A stretch of DNA of 64,000 nt from positions 1 to 64,000 of the forward strand of contig JACKHN010000024.1 in the NCBI GenBank assembly GCA_020638975.1. The letters run 5' to 3'. A program made the position numbers and the translations under genes. Shown piece after piece: positions 35,801 through 46,300 of the stretch. The notes beneath the pieces were generated by a model. The model had not been told where the DNA came from, searched no databases, and worked only from the letters and a program-made list of their open reading frames with translations. The DNA is from Planctomycetaceae bacterium (GTDB lineage: Bacteria; Planctomycetota; Planctomycetia; Pirellulales; Pirellulaceae). Position 1 is the stretch's first letter, and every line of letters begins with the position of its first letter.

Positions 35801-36890
35801 GAAGCAAGCTCTGGAGTACTGTCTGGAGGCCGTAGAAGCTTCTTGTGCGATCTTGGACTTCTCGACGGCGGAGTACTATCTGCAATCGGCGGAAGATGTC
35901 GCGATGCCGTTGGGCGCGTCGGATGCAGTCGCAGCGGAGAGGCTGTATGTCGAGTGCCTGAAGTCGCATGTCACGGGACAATCCGAAGACCACCGCCGCG
36001 CGGCCGAAGCCGGGGCAAGCTTCCTGGAGAAATCCGCAGACTGCCCGACGCGACTTCTACTGGCCATTGCGCAAGTGCATTATGACGCTGGCAAGAGCAC
36101 GGGTGAGTCGCATTGGTTCGATCGCTCCTTGGAGATTGGTTTCCGTCTGATTGATGAATCTCGCTCGCCGCAGGATCAAGCGGCAGGCCGGCACTTTGTC
36201 GGCATTAGTTTGCCTCCTGATGAAGCTCCAGAACGACGAGTGCAGTTACGTCAGGCCTTGAAGATCATGGAGTCGCTCCCAGAGGATCTCGCTTCGCTAG
36301 AGTTGCTGGGACGAATACTGGGCGCGTTGGCTTCGGAACTCAGCCACGGAACGGGAGACGACCAACAAGAAGCCCGCGACCTATGGCAACGCCGTCTGAC
36401 GTTGATCGATCAACATAAGATTGGAGATCTACGCGGGCAAGCCATGACCCATGGCGGCCTCGGACGACTCGCGTTCTTTGGTGAACCGCAGGATCTGGTG
36501 ACCGCCAAGTTTCATTTCGAGAAAGACTTGGAGCTGTCCAACGCCATTGACGACCAGACGGGCCAGATTCAGATGCACAGTTTGTTGGGAGCATGTGCCC
36601 TACAGGAGAATGACACAGCTTTAGCGCTGGAGCATTACGAACAATCATGGCGGTTGGCCAAAGACGCAGCCAGTCGCTTCTTTGCTGGTGCCGGGTTACT
36701 CAAGTGTTACGTGCGACAAGGGGACCGGAAGAGTATTGCGGACATTGTCGGAACATTGCTGACGTTAGCGCGTTCGGACAACGTGCCATCTAGTTGTAAA
36801 CAAGATGTGCTTGCTTCGCTCGAAGCAATTCCAGCAGATTACGTGGATGCAAAAACCGAGGAGTTGTGCGAGATCGTCGACGCGACATAA
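32868..36890 (+). CDS. Membrane-anchored STAND-like ATPase with degenerate P-loop and TPR-like tail
   Basis: A 1340-residue protein: signal-like N-terminus (ARVALAISCCLLVIMATKAA), an exported-looking domain to about residue 290, several membrane helices between about 295 and 525 (FTLIIMINVFLVACAYLAFW, FVVLPLLAFTVGRVTPWFV), then a cytoplasmic ATPase region. The Walker A position reads GGCGCGLS (about 580-587), so the lysine of GxxxxGKS is a leucine. Walker B is intact (PIILFIDDAQWLDD, about 703). After about residue 960, helical TPR-like repeats run to the end. The layout resembles regulatory STAND/AAA ATPases, but ATP hydrolysis is doubtful. It is the partner of the kinase at 29952-32861 and could be its substrate or scaffold (inference). 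Confidence 0.8.
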   Translation: MLASSPSTRSILARVALAISCCLLVIMATKAAEAQSSGSTNASEGEARSEIDRQILHAETYYWFGMAEQGNMTAFRKGLWHLSQAEEQLAAVSLSTDDKERYASRIEGLRVDLDEQIEIAHDTLFGVFPLMRFITQTLFAEATTLDTFEVIDDPTVMASTFAAKNLALTTITEWKQRHQLDVAFTSVPHNPQLENEALYVFNSHPKFFVHNLREVTDALSAEQLRAFQAGEVTPAIKRRLLEAFGISDLLVVLVRENDVVDGDYFYVLEGEIYGSAADTPTQNFAVMGFSRDRNRWFTLIIMINVFLVACAYLAFWLQSRIRRRAAVRSRAWSFVVLPLLAFTVGRVTPWFVGPLLKSISPVPETLAIVSFWMPALAGIALTIGPMTGFWLVAKRLAKIWPLFALESRLASIFLGIAAGVAAYLSVAMFLFQQGGAWAAFIPATIAIAGLAYLFGRALDSVDETPSGFAALACLLSLFVGPAVFLCSPIWLWSVAGLTTLSWLVPVAIAARSNKPSEDVKRDSVTPQKEFGRSTLISEVDVERLAELAERPRFQRFDGFERCWELVEPFLDGTSVHLGLHGGCGCGLSVTAKELSAEIISVFRERGGEVVEMHGECPNADGEPRPYAPFQTALAQHFEIELLGSQRKSDELDAALGEVFQSVVPFAGVLFPASSTAASPITSGEDIAASIAWTLERLAKRKPIILFIDDAQWLDDASRELLKHLISRFPSGGTLPIAILVASHEVSALNDLTINDAQQVHLTSPSAEQQAQILTGGVGLEATTAADIVERIGGATIEKGGLLWLLQVVSSLARCGAFVATDAGARLRDGKWPEDAAIPSEMREVLVRQLRDHPHYRTIIQCAACACNGREFASSVVAQALGRPKLELLVDLDRIDLETSILHDVKTRDDIFAFQSSFMLDVVRQELQVDRNCRSRDIPQIIREYHARLGSILADDPNARSRHLYQIANHFLAAGPSHAKQALEYCLEAVEASCAILDFSTAEYYLQSAEDVAMPLGASDAVAAERLYVECLKSHVTGQSEDHRRAAEAGASFLEKSADCPTRLLLAIAQVHYDAGKSTGESHWFDRSLEIGFRLIDESRSPQDQAAGRHFVGISLPPDEAPERRVQLRQALKIMESLPEDLASLELLGRILGALASELSHGTGDDQQEARDLWQRRLTLIDQHKIGDLRGQAMTHGGLGRLAFFGEPQDLVTAKFHFEKDLELSNAIDDQTGQIQMHSLLGACALQENDTALALEHYEQSWRLAKDAASRFFAGAGLLKCYVRQGDRKSIADIVGTLLTLARSDNVPSSCKQDVLASLEAIPADYVDAKTEELCEIVDAT

Positions 36891-36894
36891 CTAG

Positions 36895-38097
36895 TTACAG
36901 CGCTGATTTCAGAATTCCGTGCAGGTCGTCCAGGCTCGCCTCACGGGGATTCACCCACAACAACCGCTTAATCGCAAAGGCTTTTTCGGCAAAGGTTGGC
37001 AGATGGGCTTCCGTTCCACCGATGTCTCGAATTCGTTCAGGGATGCCGATATCGCGTTTCAGTTGTTCGATGGACTCAATCGCAAGCTCGGCCATCGTGT
37101 CGATGTCGGGACTGCCTTTCACGCCGAGTAACTCGGCGATCTTTGCGAATTTTTCCTTTCGCTCAGGCAAGTTGAATCGCATGACAAATGGCAGCAGCAG
37201 TCCGTTGCCGGCTCCGTGCGAGCAATGCAGCGCGCCGCCCATCGGATACTCCAGTGCGTGGACCAATGCGACGCCGCAGTTTGAGAATGCAATGCCGGCC
37301 AGTGTCGACGCGAGTGCCATATTGTCTCGTGCTTCGTGATTCTTTGCTTCGTTGACGGCACGAACGAGATTCTCGCCCACCAAACGAATCGCCTTTTCCG
37401 CGATAACGTCTCCCAAGGAAAAACTTCCTTCGTACGCGCAGGCCTCGCCCGGCGGCGTAGCCAACTCGCGATAGTCGGTTGCCGTGTATCCTTCGATCGC
37501 ATGAGTCAAGGCATCGATGCCGCTATCCGCCGCGACTTGCTTAGGACAACTGTACGTTAGCTCCGGATCAACAACCGCCAACGTGGGCCGCAACCAGTTG
37601 CTCAGGGTACTGACTTTGATTTCGTTCTCGGTGTCAGTCAACACGGCAGCGTGCGAGACTTCGCTTCCCGTTCCCGCCGTCGTGGGCACACAGATCAAGG
37701 GCATCACCGGGCCTGGGACGCGATCGAAGCCAAAGTAATCCTGCGGTGATCCGCCATGTCCAAGCACCGTCGCCGTGATCTTGGACAAGTCCATGTTGCT
37801 GCCGCCGCCCAGACCAAGAATCGCATCCGGCTGGAAACCGCGAGCTTGCTCGATCGCGGCGAGCGCGATGCTGATCGATGGTTCTGCTTCCCCGCCATCG
37901 AACACTTCCATCGTGATGCCCGCGGAACGCAACGGTTCGATGACGCGCGTCGCGATGCCAAGCTGAACCAACGTTTTATCGGTGACGACAAAGACGCGGC
38001 TCAATCTGCGACGTGACACCATTTCGCCGAGCTGCCTTACGGCACCTGGCCCGAACGTCAGCTGCCCCGCTGTATAGAAACTCCAGGTCGAACGCAT
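36895..38097 (-). CDS. Iron-containing (type III) alcohol dehydrogenase
   Basis: A 400-residue enzyme of typical family length. The nucleotide site is GLGGGSNMDLSK (about 95-105), with PTTAGTGSEVSHAAV further on. The metal ligands are visible in DSGIDALTHAIEGY (Asp, His) and ALVHALEYPMGGALHCSHGAGNG-type segments (two His). It would interconvert an alcohol and an aldehyde or ketone with NAD(P)H in the cytoplasm; the substrate is not predictable. It ends 4 bases from the 3' end of the ATPase gene on the other strand (convergent). The stop of a small upstream gene lies 3 bases before its start codon. Confidence 0.93.
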   Translation of the reverse strand: MRSTWSFYTAGQLTFGPGAVRQLGEMVSRRRLSRVFVVTDKTLVQLGIATRVIEPLRSAGITMEVFDGGEAEPSISIALAAIEQARGFQPDAILGLGGGSNMDLSKITATVLGHGGSPQDYFGFDRVPGPVMPLICVPTTAGTGSEVSHAAVLTDTENEIKVSTLSNWLRPTLAVVDPELTYSCPKQVAADSGIDALTHAIEGYTATDYRELATPPGEACAYEGSFSLGDVIAEKAIRLVGENLVRAVNEAKNHEARDNMALASTLAGIAFSNCGVALVHALEYPMGGALHCSHGAGNGLLLPFVMRFNLPERKEKFAKIAELLGVKGSPDIDTMAELAIESIEQLKRDIGIPERIRDIGGTEAHLPTFAEKAFAIKRLLWVNPREASLDDLHGILKSAL

Positions 38098-38099
38098 CG

Positions 38100-38360
38100 T
38101 TACTTTTTCTGCACGAGATCTTGGACAAGTTTAGCGACGGCCTCGGGGTTGTCCTGCGTTTGCAACTCCTCGATTTTGTCCGCCTTGATCCCGAGGGCTA
38201 GCAGATGTGTGGCGAGCGACTTCCAATGTTTCGCCCGGCCTTTGCCTTCGGACAAATAGAGTTCCGTCACTAACTCTTGGGCTCGCTGGAGCGCGATGCC
38301 TTCGCGGTTATCGTAAAAGTTTTTAATTGCTTTTTGTTGAAATTTTGAGCGTTCAGCCAT
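38100..38360 (-). CDS. Small conserved-looking cytoplasmic protein
   Basis: An 86-residue, Lys/Glu/Ala-rich, helix-dominated protein (SKFQQKAIKNFYDNREGIAL, AQELVTELYLSEGKGRAKHW, SLATHLLALGIKADKIEELQ). There is no signal peptide or metal site. The sequence looks genuine: ATG start, strong amino-acid bias for helices, and close coupling (2 bases) to the alcohol dehydrogenase gene. I recall similar short proteins as conserved hypotheticals in planctomycetes, but I cannot assign a function. Confidence 0.78.
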   Translation of the reverse strand: MAERSKFQQKAIKNFYDNREGIALQRAQELVTELYLSEGKGRAKHWKSLATHLLALGIKADKIEELQTQDNPEAVAKLVQDLVQKK

Positions 38361-38487
38361 GCTGTTCTCCGTGGTTCTGGCTCCGTGTTTCCCGCAGCCT
38401 ATCGCAGCGAGAGGTTGTTTTCCTACGCGGCATCGTGGCAGAAATCAGCGACCTCGTAAATAACGTTTATTGGGTGCAAGATTTTGC

Positions 38488-39813
38488 TCAACGTGCATCT
38501 GGCAGTGTTGCACAGACAAGCTTGCCGCTGGCGTTGCGTCCGAAAATATTACCATTTAAGAGCAGCGGAACCGTCCAGCAGCGACCTTCTAGGAATGGAG
38601 AACGGGCGAGTTCCTCGAAGCCCTCGGGAGTTGCTTCAGCAAGCACGAGCATTCCGTCTTCGCTGAGGATCAACAGCTTGCCGTCCGCGATCATGAGCGA
38701 CCCACAACCCAACCCGCGGTGCTTCCACGCCACGTCACCGGTTTTGAAGTTCATGCAGGTCAGTTGCACGACGCGGCCTAAATTGGAGTTACCATCAAAG
38801 CCGTACAAATAGTCGTCTAGCAGGATGCTGTTGTTGAAGTGATTCCGCATCTCGCGATTCGTGTAAATCGGTTTCAGTTGGTTTCCGGCTAGTTGAAACA
38901 GCCCGCAGCCGATTTGATAACCGGTCGAGACGTAGATCAGATCATCTCGTACGATCGGCGTCGTTGAGTTGGTAAGAAAAGGTGACTCCCACTCGTAAAA
39001 CGCGATCTCTTCCCCGCGAGCCGAGTCCGTAATGCGAAGCCCATCACAATCCAACGTCGCCAGCAGTGTCTTGCCGTTGTGTTCAAACGAGGTTGCAGAT
39101 CCGTAACCGGCGGAGTGCTTTGCAGTCTGCCAGTTCTTGGTACCCGTCAACTTATCATACGAAACGACGCGTCCCGCCTCGAGGATGAGTTGCTCGCCGA
39201 GGATGTACGCCGAACTTGTAAAACCCCATTCTGGCATGGGGACGTCCAAGTCAGTCTGTAGTTCTTTCTTCCAGACAATCTCACCGCTTTTCGCTCGCAG
39301 GCAAAACAGTTGTCCCTCGCGACCGAGGGTGAATACCAACTCACCGTCAATCGTCGGCGTAGCTCCCGGTCCGCCATCGTGCAAATTGTCGACCAGTTCA
39401 CAGGGATACGAATGTGACCAGATCGTCTCGCCGGTCTCGGCATTGAGGCAGTAGACGAATTCAACACCTTCGACGTGCCCCATCGTAAAGAGTCGGTTGT
39501 GGTCGATGGCAATAGAACTGAAACCGATACCGATCTCCCGTGACCACCCTTCCGTCAAACCCGAATCGGGCCAGTCCGTCGCCCAACCCGTTTCTTCTGA
39601 GATGCCATCGTGTCGCGGCCCCATCCAATTTGGCCATGCGAGCCGTGCGAGATTCTTACTTTCGCTCGATCGCTGAACCGTCGCCTTTGTGTTAGATGTC
39701 GCTGCCGGGGCTAATTCTGCTTGCTGCGGCATGTCGGCAGGTGAGCATCCGACGATCAGGACATGCACTAGGCAATAAACGAGTGGCAGACGCAAAGTCT
39801 GAATGAATTCCAT
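38488..39813 (-). CDS. PQQ-type beta-propeller lipoprotein
   Basis: The start at 39813 gives a lipoprotein signal (LPLVYCLVHVLIVGCSPADM, lipobox V-G-C); 441 residues. Upstream in-frame starts would place the signal inside the protein. The body has PQQ/YVTN-like propeller blades: WPNWMGPRHDGISEETGW (typical of planctomycete 'outer membrane protein assembly BamB-like' proteins), ETIWSHSYPCE, FTLGREGQLFCLRAKSGEIV, LTGTKNWQTAKHSAG, MNFKTGDVAWKHRGLGCGS and SEDGMLVLAEATPEG. It is probably anchored in a membrane and used for protein-protein contact or as a PQQ-dependent-like enzyme remnant. Catalytic residues were not identified. Confidence 0.85.
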   Translation of the reverse strand: MEFIQTLRLPLVYCLVHVLIVGCSPADMPQQAELAPAATSNTKATVQRSSESKNLARLAWPNWMGPRHDGISEETGWATDWPDSGLTEGWSREIGIGFSSIAIDHNRLFTMGHVEGVEFVYCLNAETGETIWSHSYPCELVDNLHDGGPGATPTIDGELVFTLGREGQLFCLRAKSGEIVWKKELQTDLDVPMPEWGFTSSAYILGEQLILEAGRVVSYDKLTGTKNWQTAKHSAGYGSATSFEHNGKTLLATLDCDGLRITDSARGEEIAFYEWESPFLTNSTTPIVRDDLIYVSTGYQIGCGLFQLAGNQLKPIYTNREMRNHFNNSILLDDYLYGFDGNSNLGRVVQLTCMNFKTGDVAWKHRGLGCGSLMIADGKLLILSEDGMLVLAEATPEGFEELARSPFLEGRCWTVPLLLNGNIFGRNASGKLVCATLPDAR

Positions 39814-40040
39814 GTGGCTTCCCGGCGAGCGTGAGCGGTGACGAGTCGCCGTTGCTGAAAACGACACTCGAACGGGATTGTCTGGCCTCGAATCGCCACT
39901 GTCAACGTCAGCCGTTGAGTTGAAGGTCGATGGCAGCAACGCCGGCCTGACGGCGACAGTGCAGGCTAACCTCGCGAAGACGGACTCTCGCGATACTGAC
40001 GCATCGATTCGTAGTAGTCCCAACAACCTACGGCCCCCTA

Positions 40041-40166
40041 GGAGCCCGTCCGGATACCTTGCGCTGTCATCTACGACGACTCTCCGAAGCCGTCGAATCC
40101 GCTGCTAGTTCGTTGACCGACGGGCTGCGGAGGCCCGTCGTACGTCAGTGTAACCGGACGGACTCC
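40041..40166. repeat. Nested palindromic repeat upstream of the RHS gene
   Basis: The outer arms GGAGCCCGTCCGGATAC (40041) and GTAACCGGACGGACTCC (ending 40166) pair at 15 of 17 positions. Inside lies a second hairpin, GACGGGC(TGCGGAG)GCCCGTC, at 40119-40139. The element is about 125 bp. It is the only structured part of the 515-base gap between the PQQ lipoprotein and the RHS gene and probably influences neither frame. Confidence 0.65.
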
Positions 40167-40328
40167 AAGAAGCGGGAGGATACCCGTGCGACGCCTACGT
40201 TTCTGTTGCCGGAGGCGAAACTCAGATTCAGTCCGTGACTATTGTGTTTCCATATAGACGCAAATAAGATACACAGCAATTATGACATCTGTGATTTGTC
40301 TCCCGCGTCTGCCCATAGGGATCGGCGT

Positions 40329-43300
40329 ATGAGTTCAGGGTCGCGTTCCAAGTGTTTGTCGGCTCGTCTTAAACTCATCACTCAAAGGAATCGGTCGCGG
40401 CAAAGAAAACGTCGCGCCCGTCATCTGCGATTCGAAACGCTGGAAGATCGGCAATTGTTGGCGGTCGATTGGCGGAATCCAGTCAACCCGCCAGACGTAA
40501 ACGGCGATGGGCAGATCGCGCCGCTCGACCCGCTCCAGGTGATCAATGAGTTGAACCTGAACGGTCCCCATGCGCTGTCGACACAACGACCGACTGGTAA
40601 ACCGTATTGGGATGTTAGTGGCGACCAATACATCTCTCCACTAGACGCGCTGCAAGCGATCAATGCCGTGAACGCAAACGAAACTGTCCCCTATTCGCTT
40701 GCCGAGGGAACACAGATCGCGGTCGAGAAACGTATTCTAATTACTGTCGGACAGCAAGCGGGAACGCGTACGTATCGATTACAGGTCACCCCAACCTTTG
40801 TAACGTCGAATGCGTCGTCGAGCAGTCGAGACTTGTTCGCGATCTATCTAGTTGATCCCCAAGATCCGACCCGAACACTGCTCGATCGAGGCGCACCGGG
40901 GACTAGTCTCTTCTCGCTGTCGGCAACGGGCGTGGAGTTTACGCCGGGGCGCGTTCGCTGGGATGGGCGCGTCGTCGAAATTGATCTCTCGGACGTAACC
41001 GATCGCGACACAGCGGAACTGCGGTTGCAGTTACTGAACGGTGACGGGGGTAATGGCTCTCGCGTGTCATTACGACCGTTGTCGAACGACGTGAACCTGG
41101 ACGGCGTCACGGGTCCGGTGCTGCTCGACACGGCATCACCTAATACGGCTGGTGCGGCCTTCGATTTGACAGGCGTACCCATGGCGAACGAAGTTAAAGT
41201 GCAGGTGGATAACGTGCGTTTCAACTCGGCGACAAATCGTTATACTGCCGAGTTGCGATTGCAGAATCAGGGCGAAAGTTTGGGACGCAGCGTCGCCGTA
41301 GGATTCCCTGACTTGCCGAGTGGCGTCACCCTGCGCAACCCATCCGGAACGACGGCGGACGGCGTTCCCTATATCAACTTCGCGCCGGCCATATCGCGAG
41401 GCGGCCTGTCGACGAACGCTCGGTCGGAACGACTGTTGGTCGAGTTCGACAACCCCGCGCGCGTGCCATTCGTGATCTCGCCGCTAATCATCGCCGGCGC
41501 GAATCAGCCGCCCATGCTGGAAGCGATCGGTCCACTGACGGTTATGCCAGGCGGCGTCCTGCGCACTCAACTGAACGCTACCGACCCCGATGGCGACACG
41601 GTCACGTTTTCACTAAAGGCGACGGGCTCGAACAATGACTCTGCTTTGCAACTGCCGACTGGCATGCTGCGCGGCAGCGGCTTACTTGAGTTCATGCCGA
41701 AACCGGATCAACTTGGCACATACACCTTTGACATCGTGGCCAGCGACGGAGCGCTTGAATCACGTCGCACGGTCACACTGAACGTCGTCGCTGATCCGAT
41801 TACGACCACGCGAATCAGCGGCAAAGTGTTGCAGGTCAACGGCCAACCGCTGGCTGGAATGCAAGTCGAACTCGGCGCGGTGCAAGGCATCACCATGGCC
41901 GACGGTTCGTTCCTGCTGGACCTCGGCAATGGCCCAATCGTCAGTGAAACGATCAAGGTGCGAGGCGAATTGTTTACCGGCCCGCAGGCCTATCCGTTCA
42001 TTGCCGAAAAACTTCCGCTGGTTCTCGAACACGACATCTATCCTTCCGTCAACAATGTGATCGATCGACCGATCTACTTGCCTGCTCTCGATGTGGCTGG
42101 AGGCAAGATCATCGATCCGATGCGCGACACGATGGTCAGGCAGGAGGTCGCGCCGGGGGAGATGGCCGAAGTGTTTGTCGCGGCTGGGACATTGATGAAC
42201 CAGCAAGGAACACCGTTCACGGGAACGCTCAGCATTACGGAAGTGCCTCCGGGGTTAACGCCCGCTGCGCTGCCGGAAGGCTTGAATCCCGACCTCGTCG
42301 TCACGATCCAGCCAGGTGAGATGGTGTTTGCGCGTCCGGCGCCGCTGTCGCTACCGAATCGCGCGGGCTATCCGGCGGGCAGGATTCTTGATCTTTGGTC
42401 GATTAATCCGGCATCGGGAGAGTTTGAACATGTCGGCAATTCGCAGGTCAGCGCCGACGGCAAGACAATAGACACAATTTCCGGCGGCGTTCGCAACAGT
42501 AGTTGGCATTTTGTGGGCGACCCGCCGATCGCGTCGCCTCAGCGCGCACAGCGTTACAACCCGAAACAAGGTTGCCCTGCGTGCGCTGCGGAGGAGTCGA
42601 CGAATTCGACCGCTAACCTGCATTCTGGCTCGTTGACCGAAATGCATAACCTCGTGACGTATCAATCGCAAGGCCAGCAGCGCGCCGTGCAACTGGTTTA
42701 TGATTCGTTGCGTGCCGATCCGCGACCGATCCTTCACTTTGGCATCGACGAGATCGATGCGACGCAGTTTTTTCCTTTTGATATCGAACGGGTGCGAATC
42801 TCGGCGCATTTAACGGTCCGGCGCGGTGAATTTTCGTTTACGGTGCCGGGGGCGGAACGAATCATCCCGGCGAGTGGCGGCTTTGGTGGTGGCTTCAACT
42901 ACAACCTGCCTGACGACAGTCATTTCTGGAAACTGCCTCAAGGGCCCGGCGCGGCGGATGGCGCGCTGCAAATCGACCTCCGCGATCAGCCGACGGGCGT
43001 CTATCGGTACGATCTCGACACCGGAGTCTACTTCCATCGCGACCCCGATCCACTGTCGTTGATTCGTTACAACTTCATCGGCTCCTCTTCAGGACAGGCC
43101 GACAACTTGCTGGTGGTGAATGCGATCGACAGTCCGTTCGGTGCAGGCTGGGGAATCACCGGTTGGCAACAGATCGTCGAAGACGCCAACCGTCGTGAGT
43201 TGTCCGACGTCATCGAACGCTTCGCTATGATCGTGGATGGCGGTGGGACGGAATTGTTGTTCAAGTTCGATTCGATGACCGATGGATTCATCTCACCTCC

Positions 43301-46300
43301 CGGCGATTTCTCGACGCTCGAAAAACTGAACGACGGCACTTTTCGGCGGACGACGCCAGACAAGACTGTCTATCAGTTCAACTCGCGAATGCAGTTGGCG
43401 ACGATGATCGATCGCAATCACAACGCTACGACCTACGGATACGACGGCGCTGGTAAGTTGATTTCGATCACCGACCCAGTCGGGCTGGTCACGACATTCA
43501 CGTACACCGGCGACCGAGTGACGACGATCACCGACCCCATCGGGCGGCAGACGAAGCTGGCTTACGACGTTAGCGGCAACTTGACTCGAGTTACCGACCC
43601 CGACGATTCGACGCGATTGTGGCGTTACGACGCGAATCATCACATGACGGGCGAAACTGATCAACTCGGTCGCACCGAGGAATCGATTTACGGTTTCCAC
43701 GGTCGCGTCACCGAGGCGCGTCGCAAAGATGGCAGCATCGTGCACGTGAACGCGCCCGAGGTGCAAGGACTGCTCCTTCCTGAAGCGACCGCCGACGTCC
43801 TGAACTCGCCGCGAATGGCGAGGCTCACGGTCGATGCTGTGGCGAGCTATGTCGATGGAAATGGAAATGTGCAGCGGACAAGTCTTGACGGCGCCGGTCA
43901 ATCGATGGGACGAACGGATACCATCGGCGTGAATTCTTTCGTGACGCGAGACGCGAACAATTTGCCGGCGACGAAGACTTCCGCGCGCGGCGATGAAACA
44001 ACCGCGGCATTCGACGATCGTGGCAACGTGCTGACATCGCGCGACACATTGTCGGTTCGCATCGGCGATGATCCAGCGGTCATTGGTTTGCTGACCGGAA
44101 CGATCCTGTATCCTGGGGAAGTTGATCACTACACGTTTCAAGGCAGGGCAGGTGAGTTACTGCATGTCGATTCTGTTCAAGGGCAGTCATATCCAACCAT
44201 TCATTTTGCCGATGATCCGACGAGGCATGTTGGATTTGACCTCTTGCCCGAGGACGGCACCTATCGAGTCGATGTGACCCAGCCGGGAGCCTACGCAATC
44301 CACTTGCTGTCTCTGACGCATTCTCCTTCACTGCCAATGGGTGTCACGTCGGGTAGCATCGCGAAGGGACAGGATCTGGTTTATCGCGTGGTGCTGCAAC
44401 GCGATCAGCGGCTGCGAATCGTGGACGCTACGCCGCTGTCGGATCGCTATTGGACCGTACGTGGAACCGACTTGAGCTATCGGGATTTCGACTACAATTC
44501 GGCCAACACGACCTACGAGTTCATCGCACCGGCTGATGGTGAGTACTTTGTCATTGGCGACGCTCCCCAAACCGCAACGCTCGACCTCGTGCCGTTCAGT
44601 TTCACGGCGTCAGTGGTAACGCCCGACCCGCTGATCGCGAAATCAGGTTTTGGGGTGACGCAGGCCGGGACGTTGGAGAGTGGCCAAGAGCAGACATTCA
44701 ATTTCACGGCGCCCGCCGGTACGCTGATCTATATCGATCGACATTTCCTCTCGGACTCAAATCGCGACTTTGTCGATTTGAAACTGCTTGACTCGGCGGG
44801 AAGTACCTTGGCCGGCGTTGGCCATCTAGGCGGCTGGATGAGATTGAACGACTCCGGCGAGTTTCGTGTGGTTGCCACGAATCCAAGCTCATTCGAACCA
44901 GCCGACTTTTCGTTCCGGGTTCTGGACTTCTCCGCCGCGCCACTCCTCGCGGCTGGCGAGTCGCTTGATAGCACAATTCAGGACGGCCAGGCGGCGATTT
45001 ATCGACTTACCGGAACGCCGGGTCAGCGTATCATCACGCGCAGCGGCACGGGCAGCTACAGCGGTACCTTCACGAAGCAAATCGTGGGAGAGCTCGACAC
45101 ACAACCGCGGGATCTCGCGGACAATCAGGTATTGTCGATCACCGCAGACTCGGAGCAGTATTTGATCTTCGACAGCTCGAACGAGTCTGAGGAGTTCCTA
45201 TGGCGCTCATTCGATGCGCGGCTGGCACAGCCGTTAACGCTCGACACAGATCTGCGCGGTCGCTTCACAGTCGGTAATGATCGAAAGTATTACCGCTTCA
45301 CCGCCCAGCCCGGCACGTATTTATTTAACGAAAAGCTGGCATCAAACATTACGCAGGGTGCCGTCTTCGACGAGCGCGGCGAACTTTGGAAAGACACCTT
45401 CCACGATCGCTTTAGCATTCCGCTTTACAGCCAGACCTATCTACCAGAAGCCTCACACGAGTACTTCCTGGTTGCGTCGATGGAGGAACAGGTTTTCCTA
45501 CCGCACGATTTCGGCTTCCATCTGCACAGACTGCAAGAATCGACGTCCCAGATCACGATTGGCCAGACCGTGACTGGGCAGCTCGATTGGATCGAGACGG
45601 ACTCGTACACCTTCGAGGGCCGCGCTGGTCAATGGCTGTACTTCGACGCGATGCGGTTTGAGGTGACGCCGGATTATTCCGTAACCGCCACGTTAACTGG
45701 GCCGAACGGCTTTGGTGCATCGGCCTACATCGGGCGGACTCAGGATAGTGTGCCGTTCCAACTCACCGAAACCGGTACCTATCGGATCGAGATGAAGTCG
45801 CAGCCGTTCAACTACGAATCGATCCTTCATCGCGATTACCAATTCCGCCTGATCGACTTGAGCGAAACGCCGCTCGCGTCGCAACTGTCGCCGCTAGAAC
45901 GACCGCTACAAAGCGGAGCGTCTGTCGCAGTCTATCGTTTCGCCGCGACGAACGGCCAACGAATCACCTTCACGCAAGCCGATCCGGCGACAACGCTGCG
46001 TATCTTCAACCAGCGAGGAGTTCAAGTGGCCGATTCCGGCACGGACTCGACGCTGACCATGACCTTTGTCGAGACGGCCACCCACTACATCGTCGTGTCA
46101 GCACGCGATGAAAGCTTGACCACGCCGGTTGCTTCGACCTGGGCGATTACCGATGCATCGGAACCCGCCGTGACGCCGAGTGGCTTTGGCACTTACACGG
46201 GGACTGCACTGAACGATGACACGTTGGCGACATTTCAAGCAAATGCTGGCGATCGCATATTGGTGAGTCAAGATGATTCGCACAGTCTCATTGACCTGCG

